Below are positions 35,146 to 43,661 of a stretch of 64,000 bases of DNA, piece after piece. The position numbers and the translations under genes are program-made. Under the pieces are notes generated by a model. The model saw only the letters and a list, made by a program, of their open reading frames with translations. It made no database searches and had not been told where the DNA came from. Each line of letters begins with the position of its first letter. Positions within the stretch are counted from its first letter, which is position 1. This DNA comes from Streptomyces bathyalis (GTDB lineage: Bacteria > Actinomycetota > Actinomycetes > Streptomycetales > Streptomycetaceae), in NCBI RefSeq assembly GCF_015910445.1, contig NZ_CP048882.1:2294001-2358000 (forward strand). Direction: 5' to 3'.

Positions 35146-35568
35146 GTGTCCCAGATCGCAGGTGAGCCCGTGGGGCAGGACGGACAGGACTTCGTCGAGG
35201 TCCGGCTGCCCGCGGCGGGTGCCTATCTGTCGGTGTTGCGCACGGCCACGGCCGGGCTCGCAGCCCGCTTGGACTTCACCCTTGACGAGATCGAGGATCT
35301 GCGGATCGCCGTCGACGAGGCGTGCGCCATCCTCCTCCAGCAAGCGCTGCCGGGCTCCGTGCTCAGCTGCGTCTTCAGGCTCGTCGGCGATTCCCTCAGG
35401 GTCACCGTCTCGGCACCCACGACCGACGGCAGGGCGCCGGAGCGCGACACCTTCGCCTGGACAGTGCTCTCCGCCCTGGCCGGCGAGGTGGATTCGGCGG
35501 TGTCCGACGACCGTACGGTCAGCATCAGCCTGCACAAGAAGCGCGGTGCCGGCCCCGGAGCGCCGTGA
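35146..35568 (+). CDS. rsbW: RsbW-like anti-sigma factor (GHKL ATPase)
   Basis: This 140-residue protein is a serine-kinase-type anti-sigma factor. The N box DLRIAVDEACAILL binds Mg-ATP, and LSCVFRLVGDSLRVTVSAP and the final strand VSISLHKK complete the fold. Such proteins hold a SigB/SigF-type sigma until an anti-sigma antagonist frees it. The GTG at 35146 follows GGAGG. The stop overlaps the sigma gene as GTGA, which supports a cognate pair. No antagonist gene is beside it. Confidence 0.88.
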   Translation: MSQIAGEPVGQDGQDFVEVRLPAAGAYLSVLRTATAGLAARLDFTLDEIEDLRIAVDEACAILLQQALPGSVLSCVFRLVGDSLRVTVSAPTTDGRAPERDTFAWTVLSALAGEVDSAVSDDRTVSISLHKKRGAGPGAP

Positions 35569-36578
35569 CCGGCCACGAGGCACGGGAGCATCGGGCGGGC
35601 CGCATCGGTGCGTCGGCCGACCAGGTCGTGCCTGAGCAGGCCAGGCCGCACCCCGCCGACCCCAGCAGTCAGCTACCGGAGCAGGCAGAGCGGGCGGACG
35701 CGATGGACATGCAGCAGCAGCAGGAGACGCACGGACACGAGACCGCACGCGGTCACGAGCAGCTCGGCGCCGGCCAGCACGGTGCCCGTACGGCACGGGC
35801 CGCGCAGTTCGCGCACTTCGATCCGCACGACCGCAGCGGAGCCCGGGGCATGTTCATCGCGCTGCGCGGTCTTCCCGACGGCTCCCCCGAGCGCGCCGAA
35901 CTGCGCAACCACCTGGTGCGGATGCACCTTCCGCTGGTCGAGCACCTGGCCCGCCGCTTCCGCAACAGGGGCGAGCCCCTGGACGACCTCACACAGGTCG
36001 CGACGATCGGTCTGATCAAGTCGGTCGACCGTTTCGACCCGGAGCGCGGCGTGGAGTTCTCCACCTACGCCACCCCCACCGTCGTCGGCGAGATCAAGCG
36101 CCACTTCCGGGACAAGGGCTGGGCCGTGCGCGTCCCGCGCCGTCTCCAGGAACTGCGCCTGTCGCTCACCTCCGCGACGGCGGAGCTGTCCCAACTCCAC
36201 GGCAGGGCCCCCACGGTTCACGAGCTGGCCCAGCGTCTGTCGATCTCCGAGGAGGAGGTGCTGGAGGGCCTGGAGTCCGCCAACGCCTACAGCACCCTCT
36301 CCCTCGACGTTCCCGACACGGACGACGAGTCGCCGGCCGTCGCGGACACCCTGGGCGCGGAGGACGACGCCCTCGAGGGTGTGGAGTACCGCGAATCGCT
36401 CAAGCCGCTCCTGGAGGAACTGCCGCCGCGCGAGAAGAAGATCCTGCTGCTGCGCTTCTTCGGCAACATGACGCAGTCGCAGATCGCGCAGGAGGTCGGC
36501 ATCTCGCAGATGCACGTATCGCGCCTGCTGGCACGGACGTTGGCGCAGCTGCGCGACAGGCTGCTGATCGAGGAGTGA
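35565..36578 (+). CDS. sigF: SigF/SigB-family RNA polymerase sigma factor
   Basis: This sigma-70 group 3 protein has region 2 (LVRMHLPLVEHLARRFRNRG, DLTQVATIGLIKSVDRFD, FSTYATPTVVGEIKRHFRD), region 3, and a region 4 helix-turn-helix (MTQSQIAQEVGISQMHVSRL). GTG at 35565 overlaps the rsbW stop and gives 337 residues with a ~90-residue disordered, Gln/His-rich front; ATG at 35703 is a shorter option. It directs stress or sporulation genes in Streptomyces and is likely controlled by the adjacent anti-sigma. Confidence 0.9.
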   Translation: MTGHEAREHRAGRIGASADQVVPEQARPHPADPSSQLPEQAERADAMDMQQQQETHGHETARGHEQLGAGQHGARTARAAQFAHFDPHDRSGARGMFIALRGLPDGSPERAELRNHLVRMHLPLVEHLARRFRNRGEPLDDLTQVATIGLIKSVDRFDPERGVEFSTYATPTVVGEIKRHFRDKGWAVRVPRRLQELRLSLTSATAELSQLHGRAPTVHELAQRLSISEEEVLEGLESANAYSTLSLDVPDTDDESPAVADTLGAEDDALEGVEYRESLKPLLEELPPREKKILLLRFFGNMTQSQIAQEVGISQMHVSRLLARTLAQLRDRLLIEE

Positions 36579-36581
36579 CCA

Positions 36582-36622
36582 CCGCAGAGAGCCCGGCCGG
36601 GAATCGGCCGGGCTCTCTGCGG
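36582..36622. terminator. Perfect 18-bp terminator hairpin
   Basis: Arms 36582-36599 and 36605-36622 are perfectly complementary (CCGCAGAGAGCCCGGCCG and its complement) around a 5-base loop. It follows the sigma gene by 4 bases and also serves the convergent small membrane gene. Confidence 0.9.
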
Positions 36623-36635
36623 ATTCGGGCGTGTC

Positions 36636-37073
36636 CTACGCGTCGCGCGGGCCGATGCCCAGCGCCTCCGTCGCGGTGGGATTGATGAGACAGCCGAGCA
36701 CCGCGACGCCCGTCAGCGCGATGACGATGCCCGCGGCCGTCCACACGCCGCCGTTCTGGGCCATCTGGTAGCCCGTCGGCAGCGCGATCAGCTGCACGAT
36801 CATCGACGGGCCCCGGCTCCACCGCCTGCGCAGCCACAGCCCGCGCGCGGCGGCGAGCGGAAGCGCGGACAGCGCCAGCACGGTCACTGCCATCGTGACC
36901 GCCTGCACCATCCCGTCCGGTTCGTCCGTCAGGAGCTTCACGAGCGAGACGACACCGAAGGCGGCGACGACCACCCCCTCGATCGCGGTCAGCGCGGCGG
37001 CGGCCGTGAGGCGTCGCGGGCGGCGGCCCTCGGGCAGGTCCCGGGAGGAAGAGGTCTCATTCGGTGTCGGCAC
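36636..37073 (-). CDS. Four-helix membrane protein of unknown function
   Basis: This 145-residue protein has a basic N-terminus and four predicted helices (about 22-45, 52-73, 85-103 and 110-130; for example MAVTVLALSALPLAAARGLW and TAAGIVIALTGVAVLGCLI). It resembles unnamed Streptomyces integral membrane proteins. The GTG at 37073 is 79 bases from the divergent lipid kinase gene. It has no catalytic motif. Confidence 0.75.
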   Translation of the reverse strand: MPTPNETSSSRDLPEGRRPRRLTAAAALTAIEGVVVAAFGVVSLVKLLTDEPDGMVQAVTMAVTVLALSALPLAAARGLWLRRRWSRGPSMIVQLIALPTGYQMAQNGGVWTAAGIVIALTGVAVLGCLINPTATEALGIGPRDA

Positions 37074-37152
37074 AGTGAAGAGCGTAGTCCCACGCGTGCA
37101 GACGTCTCCAAGGCCGGGGGCGGCACTCCACCGGATATGTACGCTGCCCTCC

Positions 37153-38121
37153 ATGCGCGCACTCCTCGTCGTCAATCCGGTAGCCACCACCACCAGCCTG
37201 CGCACTCGTGAGGTGATCACCCATGCACTCGCGAGTGACCTCGAGCTGGACGTGGTGACGACGGAGTCCCGCGGGCACGCCCGCGAACTCGCACGGCTGG
37301 CGGCGCAGAACGGCGAGACGAAGCTGGTGATCGCGCTCGGCGGCGACGGCACCGTCAACGAGGTCGTGAACGGTCTGCTGCACCAGGGGCCGGACCCCGA
37401 AGGACTCCCCCGTCTCGCGGTGGTGCCCGGCGGCTCCACCAACGTCTTCGCCCGCGCGCTGGGCCTGCCGAACCACGCCGTCGAGGCGACCGGCCAGCTG
37501 CTCGACGCCATCGAATCGGGCCGTGAGCGCACCATCGGCCTCGGTCTTGCTTCGGGAGTACCGGACACCGAGGACGCGTGTCTGCGTCCGCGCTGGTTCA
37601 CCTTCTGCGCCGGCCTCGGCTTCGACGCGGGAGTGGTGGGCCGCGTCGAACAGAAAAGGGAACTCGGCAAGCGTTCGACTCATGCTCTGTACGTGCGGCA
37701 GGTGTTGAAGCAGTTCGCGAAGGAACAGCACCGCAGCCGCGGCACGATCAGGCTGGAGCGGGAAGGCCACGAGCCGCTCGAGGATCTCGTGGCGTCGATA
37801 GTCTGCAACACCGCGCCGTGGACCTACCTGGGCAACCGTCCCGTCTACGCCGCCCCTCAGGCCTCCTTCGACACCGCCCTCGACGTGCTCGGACTCTCGC
37901 GGCTGACGCCCTTGGCCATGAGCCGGTACGGCACTCAATTGCTCACGTCGAGCCCCGAGCGCGGGCCCCGCGGTAAACACGCGGTAACCCTCCATGACGT
38001 GGTGGACTTCACCTTGCATTCGCAGGTTCCACTGCCGTTTCAGATGGACGGTGACCACCTGGGAGTGCGGAACAGCGTGAACTTCACAGGCGTACGCCGT
38101 GCACTGCGTGTGATTGCTTAA
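37153..38121 (+). CDS. Diacylglycerol kinase/lipid kinase-like protein
   Basis: This 322-residue protein has the DAGK catalytic domain: the nucleotide loop LGGDGTVNEVVNG near residues 66-78 and PGGSTNVFARALGLP near 97. A C-terminal beta-rich domain ends DGDHLGVRNSVNF. It phosphorylates diacylglycerol or a related lipid (YegS/DgkB-like). The ATG at 37153 follows the GTACGCTGCC context without a strong ribosome site, and translation may be leaderless. Confidence 0.88.
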   Translation: MRALLVVNPVATTTSLRTREVITHALASDLELDVVTTESRGHARELARLAAQNGETKLVIALGGDGTVNEVVNGLLHQGPDPEGLPRLAVVPGGSTNVFARALGLPNHAVEATGQLLDAIESGRERTIGLGLASGVPDTEDACLRPRWFTFCAGLGFDAGVVGRVEQKRELGKRSTHALYVRQVLKQFAKEQHRSRGTIRLEREGHEPLEDLVASIVCNTAPWTYLGNRPVYAAPQASFDTALDVLGLSRLTPLAMSRYGTQLLTSSPERGPRGKHAVTLHDVVDFTLHSQVPLPFQMDGDHLGVRNSVNFTGVRRALRVIA

Positions 38122-38433
38122 GTCCAAGGGCCAAAAGTCCTTCCACTCGAACGTTTAGGCCAGGGTCCACCCCCTGGAAGTACGCCTGTGAGTGATGCGA
38201 CACCAAGGAATCAAAAAAAACTTGGCGGAGGGGGTTGTATCCGCCGCTGAGGTTTGCGAGTCTCTTCATGGCGATCGGGCGGCCCCTCACGGCGGCCCCC
38301 AGGTGCCCGAATCCTTTCTCTCACTCCGCTGGGACCCGTATCACAGTCGATCGGCGCCCCTTCCCTTGCGAGAGGATTCGTGAAAGCGTTCACATTCACA
38401 AGCCCAGCACACTCACGAGGAGAGGTAGCAGCC
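38122..38433 (+). promoter_or_regulatory. wblE control region
   Basis: This 312-base gap holds the lipid-kinase 3' end signal and the wblE leader. CCAGGG/CCCTGG near 38160-38182 may end the first transcript. A run of eight A (about 38214-38221) is unusual in this GC range. GTGAA-AGCG-TTCAC (38380-38393) is an inverted repeat 41 bases before the wblE ATG. CACGAGGAGAGG provides the ribosome site. No ORF is present. Confidence 0.5.
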
Positions 38434-38697
38434 ATGGACTGGCGTCACCACGCCGTTTGCCGCGAGGAAGACCCCGAGCTGTTCTTCCCCATCGGCAACA
38501 CTGGTCCTGCGCTGCTGCAGATCGAGGAAGCGAAGGCCGTCTGCCGTCGCTGCCCCGTCATGGAGCAGTGCCTGCAGTGGGCCCTGGAGTCCGGCCAGGA
38601 CTCCGGTGTCTGGGGGGGCCTCAGCGAGGATGAGCGCCGCGCGATGAAGCGCCGTGCCGCCCGCAACCGGGCGCGGAACAACGCCGCGACCGCCTGA
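38434..38697 (+). CDS. wblE: WhiB-like iron-sulfur protein
   Basis: This 87-residue protein has the four cluster Cys residues (Cys9, Cys37, Cys40, Cys46, with VCRRCPVMEQC), the G(V/I)WGG turn (SGVWGGLSEDER) and a basic DNA-binding tail (KRRAARNRARN). It matches WblE/WhiB1 closely. WhiB1-type proteins carry a [4Fe-4S] cluster, react with NO and bind sigma region 4 of the principal sigma factor. A strong terminator follows. Confidence 0.93.
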   Translation: MDWRHHAVCREEDPELFFPIGNTGPALLQIEEAKAVCRRCPVMEQCLQWALESGQDSGVWGGLSEDERRAMKRRAARNRARNNAATA

Positions 38698-38775
38698 GAC
38701 TGACGCCCACACCCTGCCACTCGCTGCATCCCGAGCCGCAGCGCGCAGTGCCACAAAGCGCACCGCGTTCATACA

Positions 38776-38815
38776 GAGTCAGAGCCCCGGCCCTACAGGG
38801 CCGGGGCTCTGACTC
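38776..38815. terminator. Perfect 18-bp bidirectional terminator
   Basis: Arms 38776-38793 (GAGTCAGAGCCCCGGCCC) and 38798-38815 pair fully around the loop TACA. It lies between convergent wblE and the sensor kinase gene. GACTCGTTCTCGC is repeated directly after it (38811 and 38829). Confidence 0.92.
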
Positions 38816-38857
38816 GTTCTCGCACCGGGACTCGTTCTCGCGCCGGCCGTCCCCGGG

Positions 38858-40354
38858 TCAGCGTTCGCGCTTCTCCACCGAGACCGGGAGGTCGAGGACG
38901 ACGCGCGTGCCGCGTTCCGGTGCGGGGAGCATGTCGAACTCTCCGCCCAACTCGCCCTCGACCAGGGTCCGTACGATCTGCAGCCCGAGGTTGCCCGTCT
39001 GCTTGGGATCGAAGCCCTCGGGCAGGCCGCGCCCGTCGTCCTGGACGGTGACCAGCAGCCGCCCCGGCTCCTTGCCCTTGCCCTTGCCTCCCGAGCGCAC
39101 CGCACCGACCTCGATCGTGCCCTGTTCGCCCGGCCCAAAGCCGTGTTCCAGTGCGTTCTGCAGGACCTCCGTCAGCACCATCGAAAGGGGTGTGGCGACC
39201 TCCGCCTCCAACACCCCGAAGTGGCCCGTGCGATGGCCGGTCACCCGGCCGGGAGAGATCTCGGCGACCATCGCCAGCACTCGGTCGGCGATCTCGTCGA
39301 ACTCGACCCTCTCGTCCAGGGTCTGGGAGAGCGTCTCGTGGACGATGGCGATCGAACCGACCCGCCGCACGGCCTCGTTGAGCGCGTCCCGCCCACGGTC
39401 CGAGTCCATCCTGCGGGCCTGAAGACGCAGCAGCGCGGCAACCGTCTGCAGGTTGTTCTTCACCCGATGGTGGATCTCGCGGATCGTGGCGTCCTTGGTC
39501 ATCAACTCCCGCTCGCGCCGCCGCACTTCGGTGATGTCGCGCAGCAGGATGAGCGAACCGATGCGCGTGCCCTTGGGTTCGAGCGGGATGGCGCGCAGCT
39601 GTACGACGCAGTCGTTGGCCTCGACCTCCGCGCCGCGCGGGGCCCAGCCGCTGGCCAGCTTCACCAGAGCCTCGTCGACGGGGGCACGGGAGGGCGCGAG
39701 TTCGGCGGTGACCCGGCCGAGGTGCAGCCCCACGATCTCGGTGGCCAGACCGAGCCGGTGATACGCGGAGAGGGCGTTCGGGCTGGCGTACTGGACGATG
39801 CCGTCCGAGTCGAGCCGGATCAACCCGTCGCCCACGCGCGGCAGATGATCGATGTCTAGCTGCTCGCCGGGGAAGGGGAAGGAGCCCGCGGCGATCATCT
39901 GGGCGAGGTCGGACGCGCTCTGCAGATAGGTGAGTTCGAGCCGGCTGGGCGTGCGCACGGTCAGCAGATTGGTGTTGCGCGCGATGACGCCGAGGACGCG
40001 GTTCTCCCTGCACACCGGGATGGACTCGACCCGTACGGGCACCTCTTCGCGCCACTCCGGGTCTCCCTCGCGCACGATGCGGCCCTCGTCGAGTGCCGCG
40101 TCCAGCAGCGGCCGCCGGCCGCGCGGCACGAGGTGGCCCACCATGTCGTCCTGGTGGGAGGTCGGCCCGGTGTTGGGGCGCATCTGGGCGACGGAGACGT
40201 AGCGCGTACCGTCCCGCGTGGGCACCCACAGCACGAGGTCCGCGAAGGAGAGGTCCGAGAGCAGCTGCCACTCGGAGATCAGCAGATGCAGCCACTCCAG
40301 GTCGGTGTCCGAGAGGGCCGTGTGCTGCCGTACGAGGTCGTTCATGGAGGGCAC
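38858..40354 (-). CDS. PdtaS-like sensor histidine kinase
   Basis: This 498-residue soluble kinase has an N-terminal GAF-like sensor (LSFADLVLWVPTRDG), a PAS domain near residues 175-280, and a HisKA_2 box with the phospho-His in REIHHRVKNNLQTVAALLRL near 294. The HATPase has an N box ENALEHGF-like LQNALEHGFGP and G1 box DDGRGLP. PdtaS kinases phosphorylate ANTAR-type antiterminators rather than DNA-binding regulators. No response regulator is beside it. It is convergent with wblE, an arrangement I recall as conserved in Streptomyces. A dre-like site lies 121 bases upstream. Confidence 0.88.
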   Translation of the reverse strand: MPSMNDLVRQHTALSDTDLEWLHLLISEWQLLSDLSFADLVLWVPTRDGTRYVSVAQMRPNTGPTSHQDDMVGHLVPRGRRPLLDAALDEGRIVREGDPEWREEVPVRVESIPVCRENRVLGVIARNTNLLTVRTPSRLELTYLQSASDLAQMIAAGSFPFPGEQLDIDHLPRVGDGLIRLDSDGIVQYASPNALSAYHRLGLATEIVGLHLGRVTAELAPSRAPVDEALVKLASGWAPRGAEVEANDCVVQLRAIPLEPKGTRIGSLILLRDITEVRRRERELMTKDATIREIHHRVKNNLQTVAALLRLQARRMDSDRGRDALNEAVRRVGSIAIVHETLSQTLDERVEFDEIADRVLAMVAEISPGRVTGHRTGHFGVLEAEVATPLSMVLTEVLQNALEHGFGPGEQGTIEVGAVRSGGKGKGKEPGRLLVTVQDDGRGLPEGFDPKQTGNLGLQIVRTLVEGELGGEFDMLPAPERGTRVVLDLPVSVEKRER

Positions 40355-40474
40355 ACCGGCGACCTTACCTGCGGCCCGTACCGGGCGGCGTGGCCGTCTT
40401 CTCCCGGCTCCTGCCGCATCCGCCCGGAATTCATACGTTCCTGATGAACTTTGCCGATGGCATGGACAGGCAAG

Positions 40475-40490
40475 AGTGGTCTAGTCCACA
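40475..40490. promoter_or_regulatory. dre-like DasR binding site
   Basis: AGTGGTCTAGTCCACA matches the published dre consensus A(C/G)TGGTCTAGACCA(C/G)T at 14 of 16 positions. The window encodes DasR at 47.3 kb. The site lies upstream of the minus-strand sensor kinase gene and downstream of the amino-sugar genes. Confidence 0.6.
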
Positions 40491-40520
40491 ATTTCAGGTA
40501 GACAAGCCGTACTGACTTCT

Positions 40521-40541
40521 GCCCTCCCCGCACAGGAGGGC
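40521..40541. terminator. Hairpin downstream of the SIS-domain gene
   Basis: GCCCTCC (40521-40527) pairs with GGAGGGC (40535-40541) around a 7-base loop, with a few weaker pairs outside. It lies 174 bases after the SIS gene stop and may end the das-side transcript. Confidence 0.5.
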
Positions 40542-40714
40542 GGAGAGAGACCTGGGCGTCGTCTGCCCTGATTGCGCCGTGGTCTCCGGCATCGGGCTGC
40601 GGTGCCGGACGGGTTGAGGGTCCCGTCCCGGCGCCGTGGCCCGAGGTGTGTCCGGCTCCCGTCACATCTGCGGCGCCGCTCCCCCGGCTTCCCGGGACTG
40701 ACGGCGCCCCAGGT

Positions 40715-41815
40715 TCAGCGCGTCTCCGTCACCTTGGCCAGCGCGCGGGGTGCGTCCGGGTCCTGGCCGCGGGCGATGGTGACCTCGTACGCGAGCATCT
40801 GCAGCGGGATGATCTCGAGAATGGGCTGAAGCTCCTCCGGAAGCCCCTCCGTCGGCAGAGCGAAGCCCGCGGACGCACGGTCCACCTCCTCGCGGCTGCC
40901 GATGACGACGAGGTCGGCCCCGCGGTCACGGAGGCGGTCGAGTACGGGTTGCAGCGCCTCTCCGCCCTTGCCGTCGGTGACGACGGCGATGACCGGCGAG
41001 ATGTTGTCGACCATGGCCAGCGGGCCGTGCAGCAGATCGGCGCCCGAGTAGGACAGCGCGGGAATGTAGCTGGTCTCCATCAGTTTCAGTGCCGCCTCCT
41101 TCGCCGTCGGGTAGCCGTAGCCGCGGGAGGTGAGCACCATCCGCTCGGCGAACCGGTAGCGCCCGGCGAGCGCCTTGACCTCCCCCCGCCGGTCGAGCAC
41201 CGACTGCGCCAGGTCCGGCAGCAGCTCCGCCTTGCCGGCGCCCTGGCCGCCGCGCATACCGTCCACGAAGAGGTACAGCGCGAGGAGTTCGGCCGTGTAG
41301 GTCTTCGTCGCCGGAAGGGCCTTCTCCTCGCCGGCCAGGACGTCGATATGGAACTCGCTGACCTCCGCCAGCGGCGAGGCGGAGTTGTTCGTCACCGCGA
41401 GGGTGAGCGCACCCGCCTCACGCGCCGCCCGCGTGGAGGCGACGAGATCCGGCGAGCCGCCCGACTGGCTGACAGTGATGACGAGGCAGTCCGTCAGGTC
41501 CGGCCTGGCACCGTAGGCAGTGGTCGTCGACATCGACGTCAGGCCGCAGGGCTTGCCCAGAAGGATCTCCAGCAGGTACTTCGCGTAGAGCGCGGCGTTG
41601 TCGGACGTGCCGCGGGCGGTCAGGAGCACGAAGCGGGGACTGCGGGCCGCGACCTCCTCGGCGATCTCGCGGATCCTCGGCGCCCCCTCGTCGAGGATGC
41701 GGCGCAGCACGGCCGGCTGTTCGGCCATCTCACCGGACATCACCCTGCCCGGCGCGCTGCGGGAACGGCCCGGCGATGAGGCCTGCTCGGGTGTCGATGC
41801 CGACGTGGCGGACAT
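40715..41815 (-). CDS. SIS-domain sugar isomerase, candidate NagB-II glucosamine-6-phosphate deaminase
   Basis: This 366-residue protein has two SIS domains, as in the isomerase half of GlmS but without the glutaminase. The first has LLTARGTSDNAALYAKYLLE and the phosphate loop SQSGGSPDLVAS near 115-126; the second has SRGYGYPTAKEAALKLMETS. GlmS-like proteins of this size include NagB-II, which converts glucosamine-6-phosphate to fructose-6-phosphate and ammonia, and AgaS. Its place directly after dasD supports a role in N-acetylglucosamine use. The ATG at 41815 follows GGAGG. The related S. coelicolor locus carries classical nagB, as I recall. Confidence 0.75.
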   Translation of the reverse strand: MSATSASTPEQASSPGRSRSAPGRVMSGEMAEQPAVLRRILDEGAPRIREIAEEVAARSPRFVLLTARGTSDNAALYAKYLLEILLGKPCGLTSMSTTTAYGARPDLTDCLVITVSQSGGSPDLVASTRAAREAGALTLAVTNNSASPLAEVSEFHIDVLAGEEKALPATKTYTAELLALYLFVDGMRGGQGAGKAELLPDLAQSVLDRRGEVKALAGRYRFAERMVLTSRGYGYPTAKEAALKLMETSYIPALSYSGADLLHGPLAMVDNISPVIAVVTDGKGGEALQPVLDRLRDRGADLVVIGSREEVDRASAGFALPTEGLPEELQPILEIIPLQMLAYEVTIARGQDPDAPRALAKVTETR

Positions 41816-41898
41816 GCTTGCTGCCTCCAGTTGAGTTGTCAGGTCTGTGTGACGCACGAGCGGGCGGAGGGACGGAGGCGAGTGGGGCACCCCGGGTG

Positions 41899-43533
41899 TC
41901 AGTCACCCCGCGTGTCAGTGCCAGCAGCCTGTCCGGCGATGACCTCGGCAGCTGCCAGTCCGCACACCCGGGCGGCTCCGTGGGTGGCGATGTGCAGCGC
42001 TCCGGCGGGCGGCGCCTGCGGCACTCCCATCTCGACCACGACGGTATCCGGACGTGAGGCGAGCAGGGCGTCCAGCGCGTCGGCCATCCACGGATGACGG
42101 TGCACGTCGCGTACCACGGCGACGATCCTACGGTCCGCCGCATCGGCGAGCACGCTTGCGACCGGCCCGGACGACCCGGCGCGGGCCGCGTCCGCCGCGT
42201 ACGTCGCGGTGGCAGTGCCCGGCAGCAGCCGTGTCAGTTCGGCGGCGACACCCCACGGGGTCTCCCCGCCGACGGCGATGTTCGCGGCCGGTGAGAACGA
42301 GGCGACGAACGCGGGCCCGGTGAGCGGCTCGAACGGCAGCGTCCCGGAGGCGGCGGCGCCGGCGCCGGGCACGGTGACGCTCAAGGCGCGGCGGGCCGCT
42401 TCGAGGCCGACACCGGTGGCGGTGCCGGCCCGTGCCCCGCCGGACTCCGGGACCTCCGGGGCTTCCGCCCGTGCCCCGCCCCGGGCGGCGGCGCCGGCGC
42501 CGTTCGTCCAGCGCGCGAGCGTACGCACGCGGGCCGCGGCATCGGCGAGGCGCTGCTCCGTCAACTCGCCGTCGTGAACGGCCCGTACGAGTGCGTCGCG
42601 CAGCCGCAGCACGGTCTCCTCGTCGGCCAGCCCCCCGCCGACGCACAGCGCGTCCGCTCCCGCGGCGACTGCCAGGACGCTGCCACGCTCCAGGCCGTAG
42701 GTGCCGGAGATGGCCTGCATCTCCATGCCGTCAGTGACGATCAGGCCGGTGTGTCCGAGGCCGCCGTCTTCACGTGACGCGCGTAGCAGACCCATGAGAG
42801 CGGCGGGACTGAGCGTGCCAGGCAGGGACTCGTCGAGGGCGGGCAGCAGGATGTGGGCGCTCATCACGCCCTTGGCGCCCGAGTCGATCGCCGCCTGGAA
42901 CGGGACGAGTTCACGCTCGCGCAGGGTGCCCATGTCGGCGTCGATGCGGGGCAGGGCGTGGTGGGAGTCGACGGCCGTGTCACCGTGTCCGGGGAAGTGC
43001 TTCACGCAGGCGGCCACGCCGGCGGACTGAAGCCCCTCGACGTACGCGACGGTGTGTCTGGCGACCAGCAGCGGGTCGTCGCCGAAGGAGCGGACGCCGA
43101 TGACGGGGTTGTCGGGGTTGGAGTTGACGTCCGCGGAGGGCGCCCAGTTGAGGTTGACCCCGCACGCGGCGAGACGGCGGCCGAGCTCGTGCGCGACCGC
43201 GCGCGTGAGAGCGGTGTCGTCGACGTGGCCCAGGGCGAGGTTTCCGGGGAAGGACGATCCCGTCCGGGCCTCCAGGCGGGTCACGTCGCCGCCCTCCTCG
43301 TCGATCGCGACCAGTACCTCGGGCCTCACCTCGCGCAGCTGGGCGGTGAGCGCGGCGAGCTGCTCCGGCGATTCGATGTTGCGTCCGAACAGGCCGACGG
43401 AGGCGAGCCCCTCACCGAGCTGCCGCAGCAGCCACTCTGGCGCGCTGGTGCCGGTGAAGCCGGGCTGGAGCACGGTCAGAGCGTCCCGGGTGAGGCTCTC
43501 GGTGCCGGTTGCGAGCGTGGTCATGTGGCGCAT
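41899..43533 (-). CDS. dasD: GH3 beta-N-acetylhexosaminidase
   Basis: This 544-residue protein is a family 3 glycosidase of NagZ type. The dyad motif KHFPGHGDTAVDSHH lies near residue 180 and the nucleophile Asp in VTDGMEMQ near 268. LFGRNIESPEQL and AIDEEGGDVTRL are typical of the N-terminal barrel. A C-terminal domain follows. There is no signal peptide, so it should cleave imported chitobiose or muropeptides in the cytoplasm. It stands between dasC and the SIS gene. The start is 43533 or 43524. Confidence 0.85.
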   Translation of the reverse strand: MRHMTTLATGTESLTRDALTVLQPGFTGTSAPEWLLRQLGEGLASVGLFGRNIESPEQLAALTAQLREVRPEVLVAIDEEGGDVTRLEARTGSSFPGNLALGHVDDTALTRAVAHELGRRLAACGVNLNWAPSADVNSNPDNPVIGVRSFGDDPLLVARHTVAYVEGLQSAGVAACVKHFPGHGDTAVDSHHALPRIDADMGTLRERELVPFQAAIDSGAKGVMSAHILLPALDESLPGTLSPAALMGLLRASREDGGLGHTGLIVTDGMEMQAISGTYGLERGSVLAVAAGADALCVGGGLADEETVLRLRDALVRAVHDGELTEQRLADAAARVRTLARWTNGAGAAARGGARAEAPEVPESGGARAGTATGVGLEAARRALSVTVPGAGAAASGTLPFEPLTGPAFVASFSPAANIAVGGETPWGVAAELTRLLPGTATATYAADAARAGSSGPVASVLADAADRRIVAVVRDVHRHPWMADALDALLASRPDTVVVEMGVPQAPPAGALHIATHGAARVCGLAAAEVIAGQAAGTDTRGD

Positions 43534-43661
43534 TGTCCCTTCACTGGTGGCCCCTCGCCGGGAGATCGGTCGCGGGCTCGTCGTGCGGATCGTCCTGCCG
43601 TTCCTGTTCGTCCTTCCGTCGTCGTCCGTGCGGCGCTACGGCGCTCACGGTCTGCGCTCGG

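Larger units (their letters stand above)
40355..40714. other. 360-base gap between sensor kinase and SIS-domain genes
   Basis: This gap holds the kinase promoter, a dre-like DasR site (40475-40490) and a hairpin (40521-40541). The remaining part (40560-40700) is GC-rich without coding pattern. Confidence 0.5.

Noticed and set aside
38811..38841. Direct repeat GACTCGTTCTCGC after the wblE terminator
   Set aside because: Only two copies, 18 bases apart, at the tail of a terminator; probably slippage.
41816..41898. AGGTCTGTGTGAC as a dre site before the SIS gene
   Set aside because: Too few matches to the dre consensus and no dyad symmetry.
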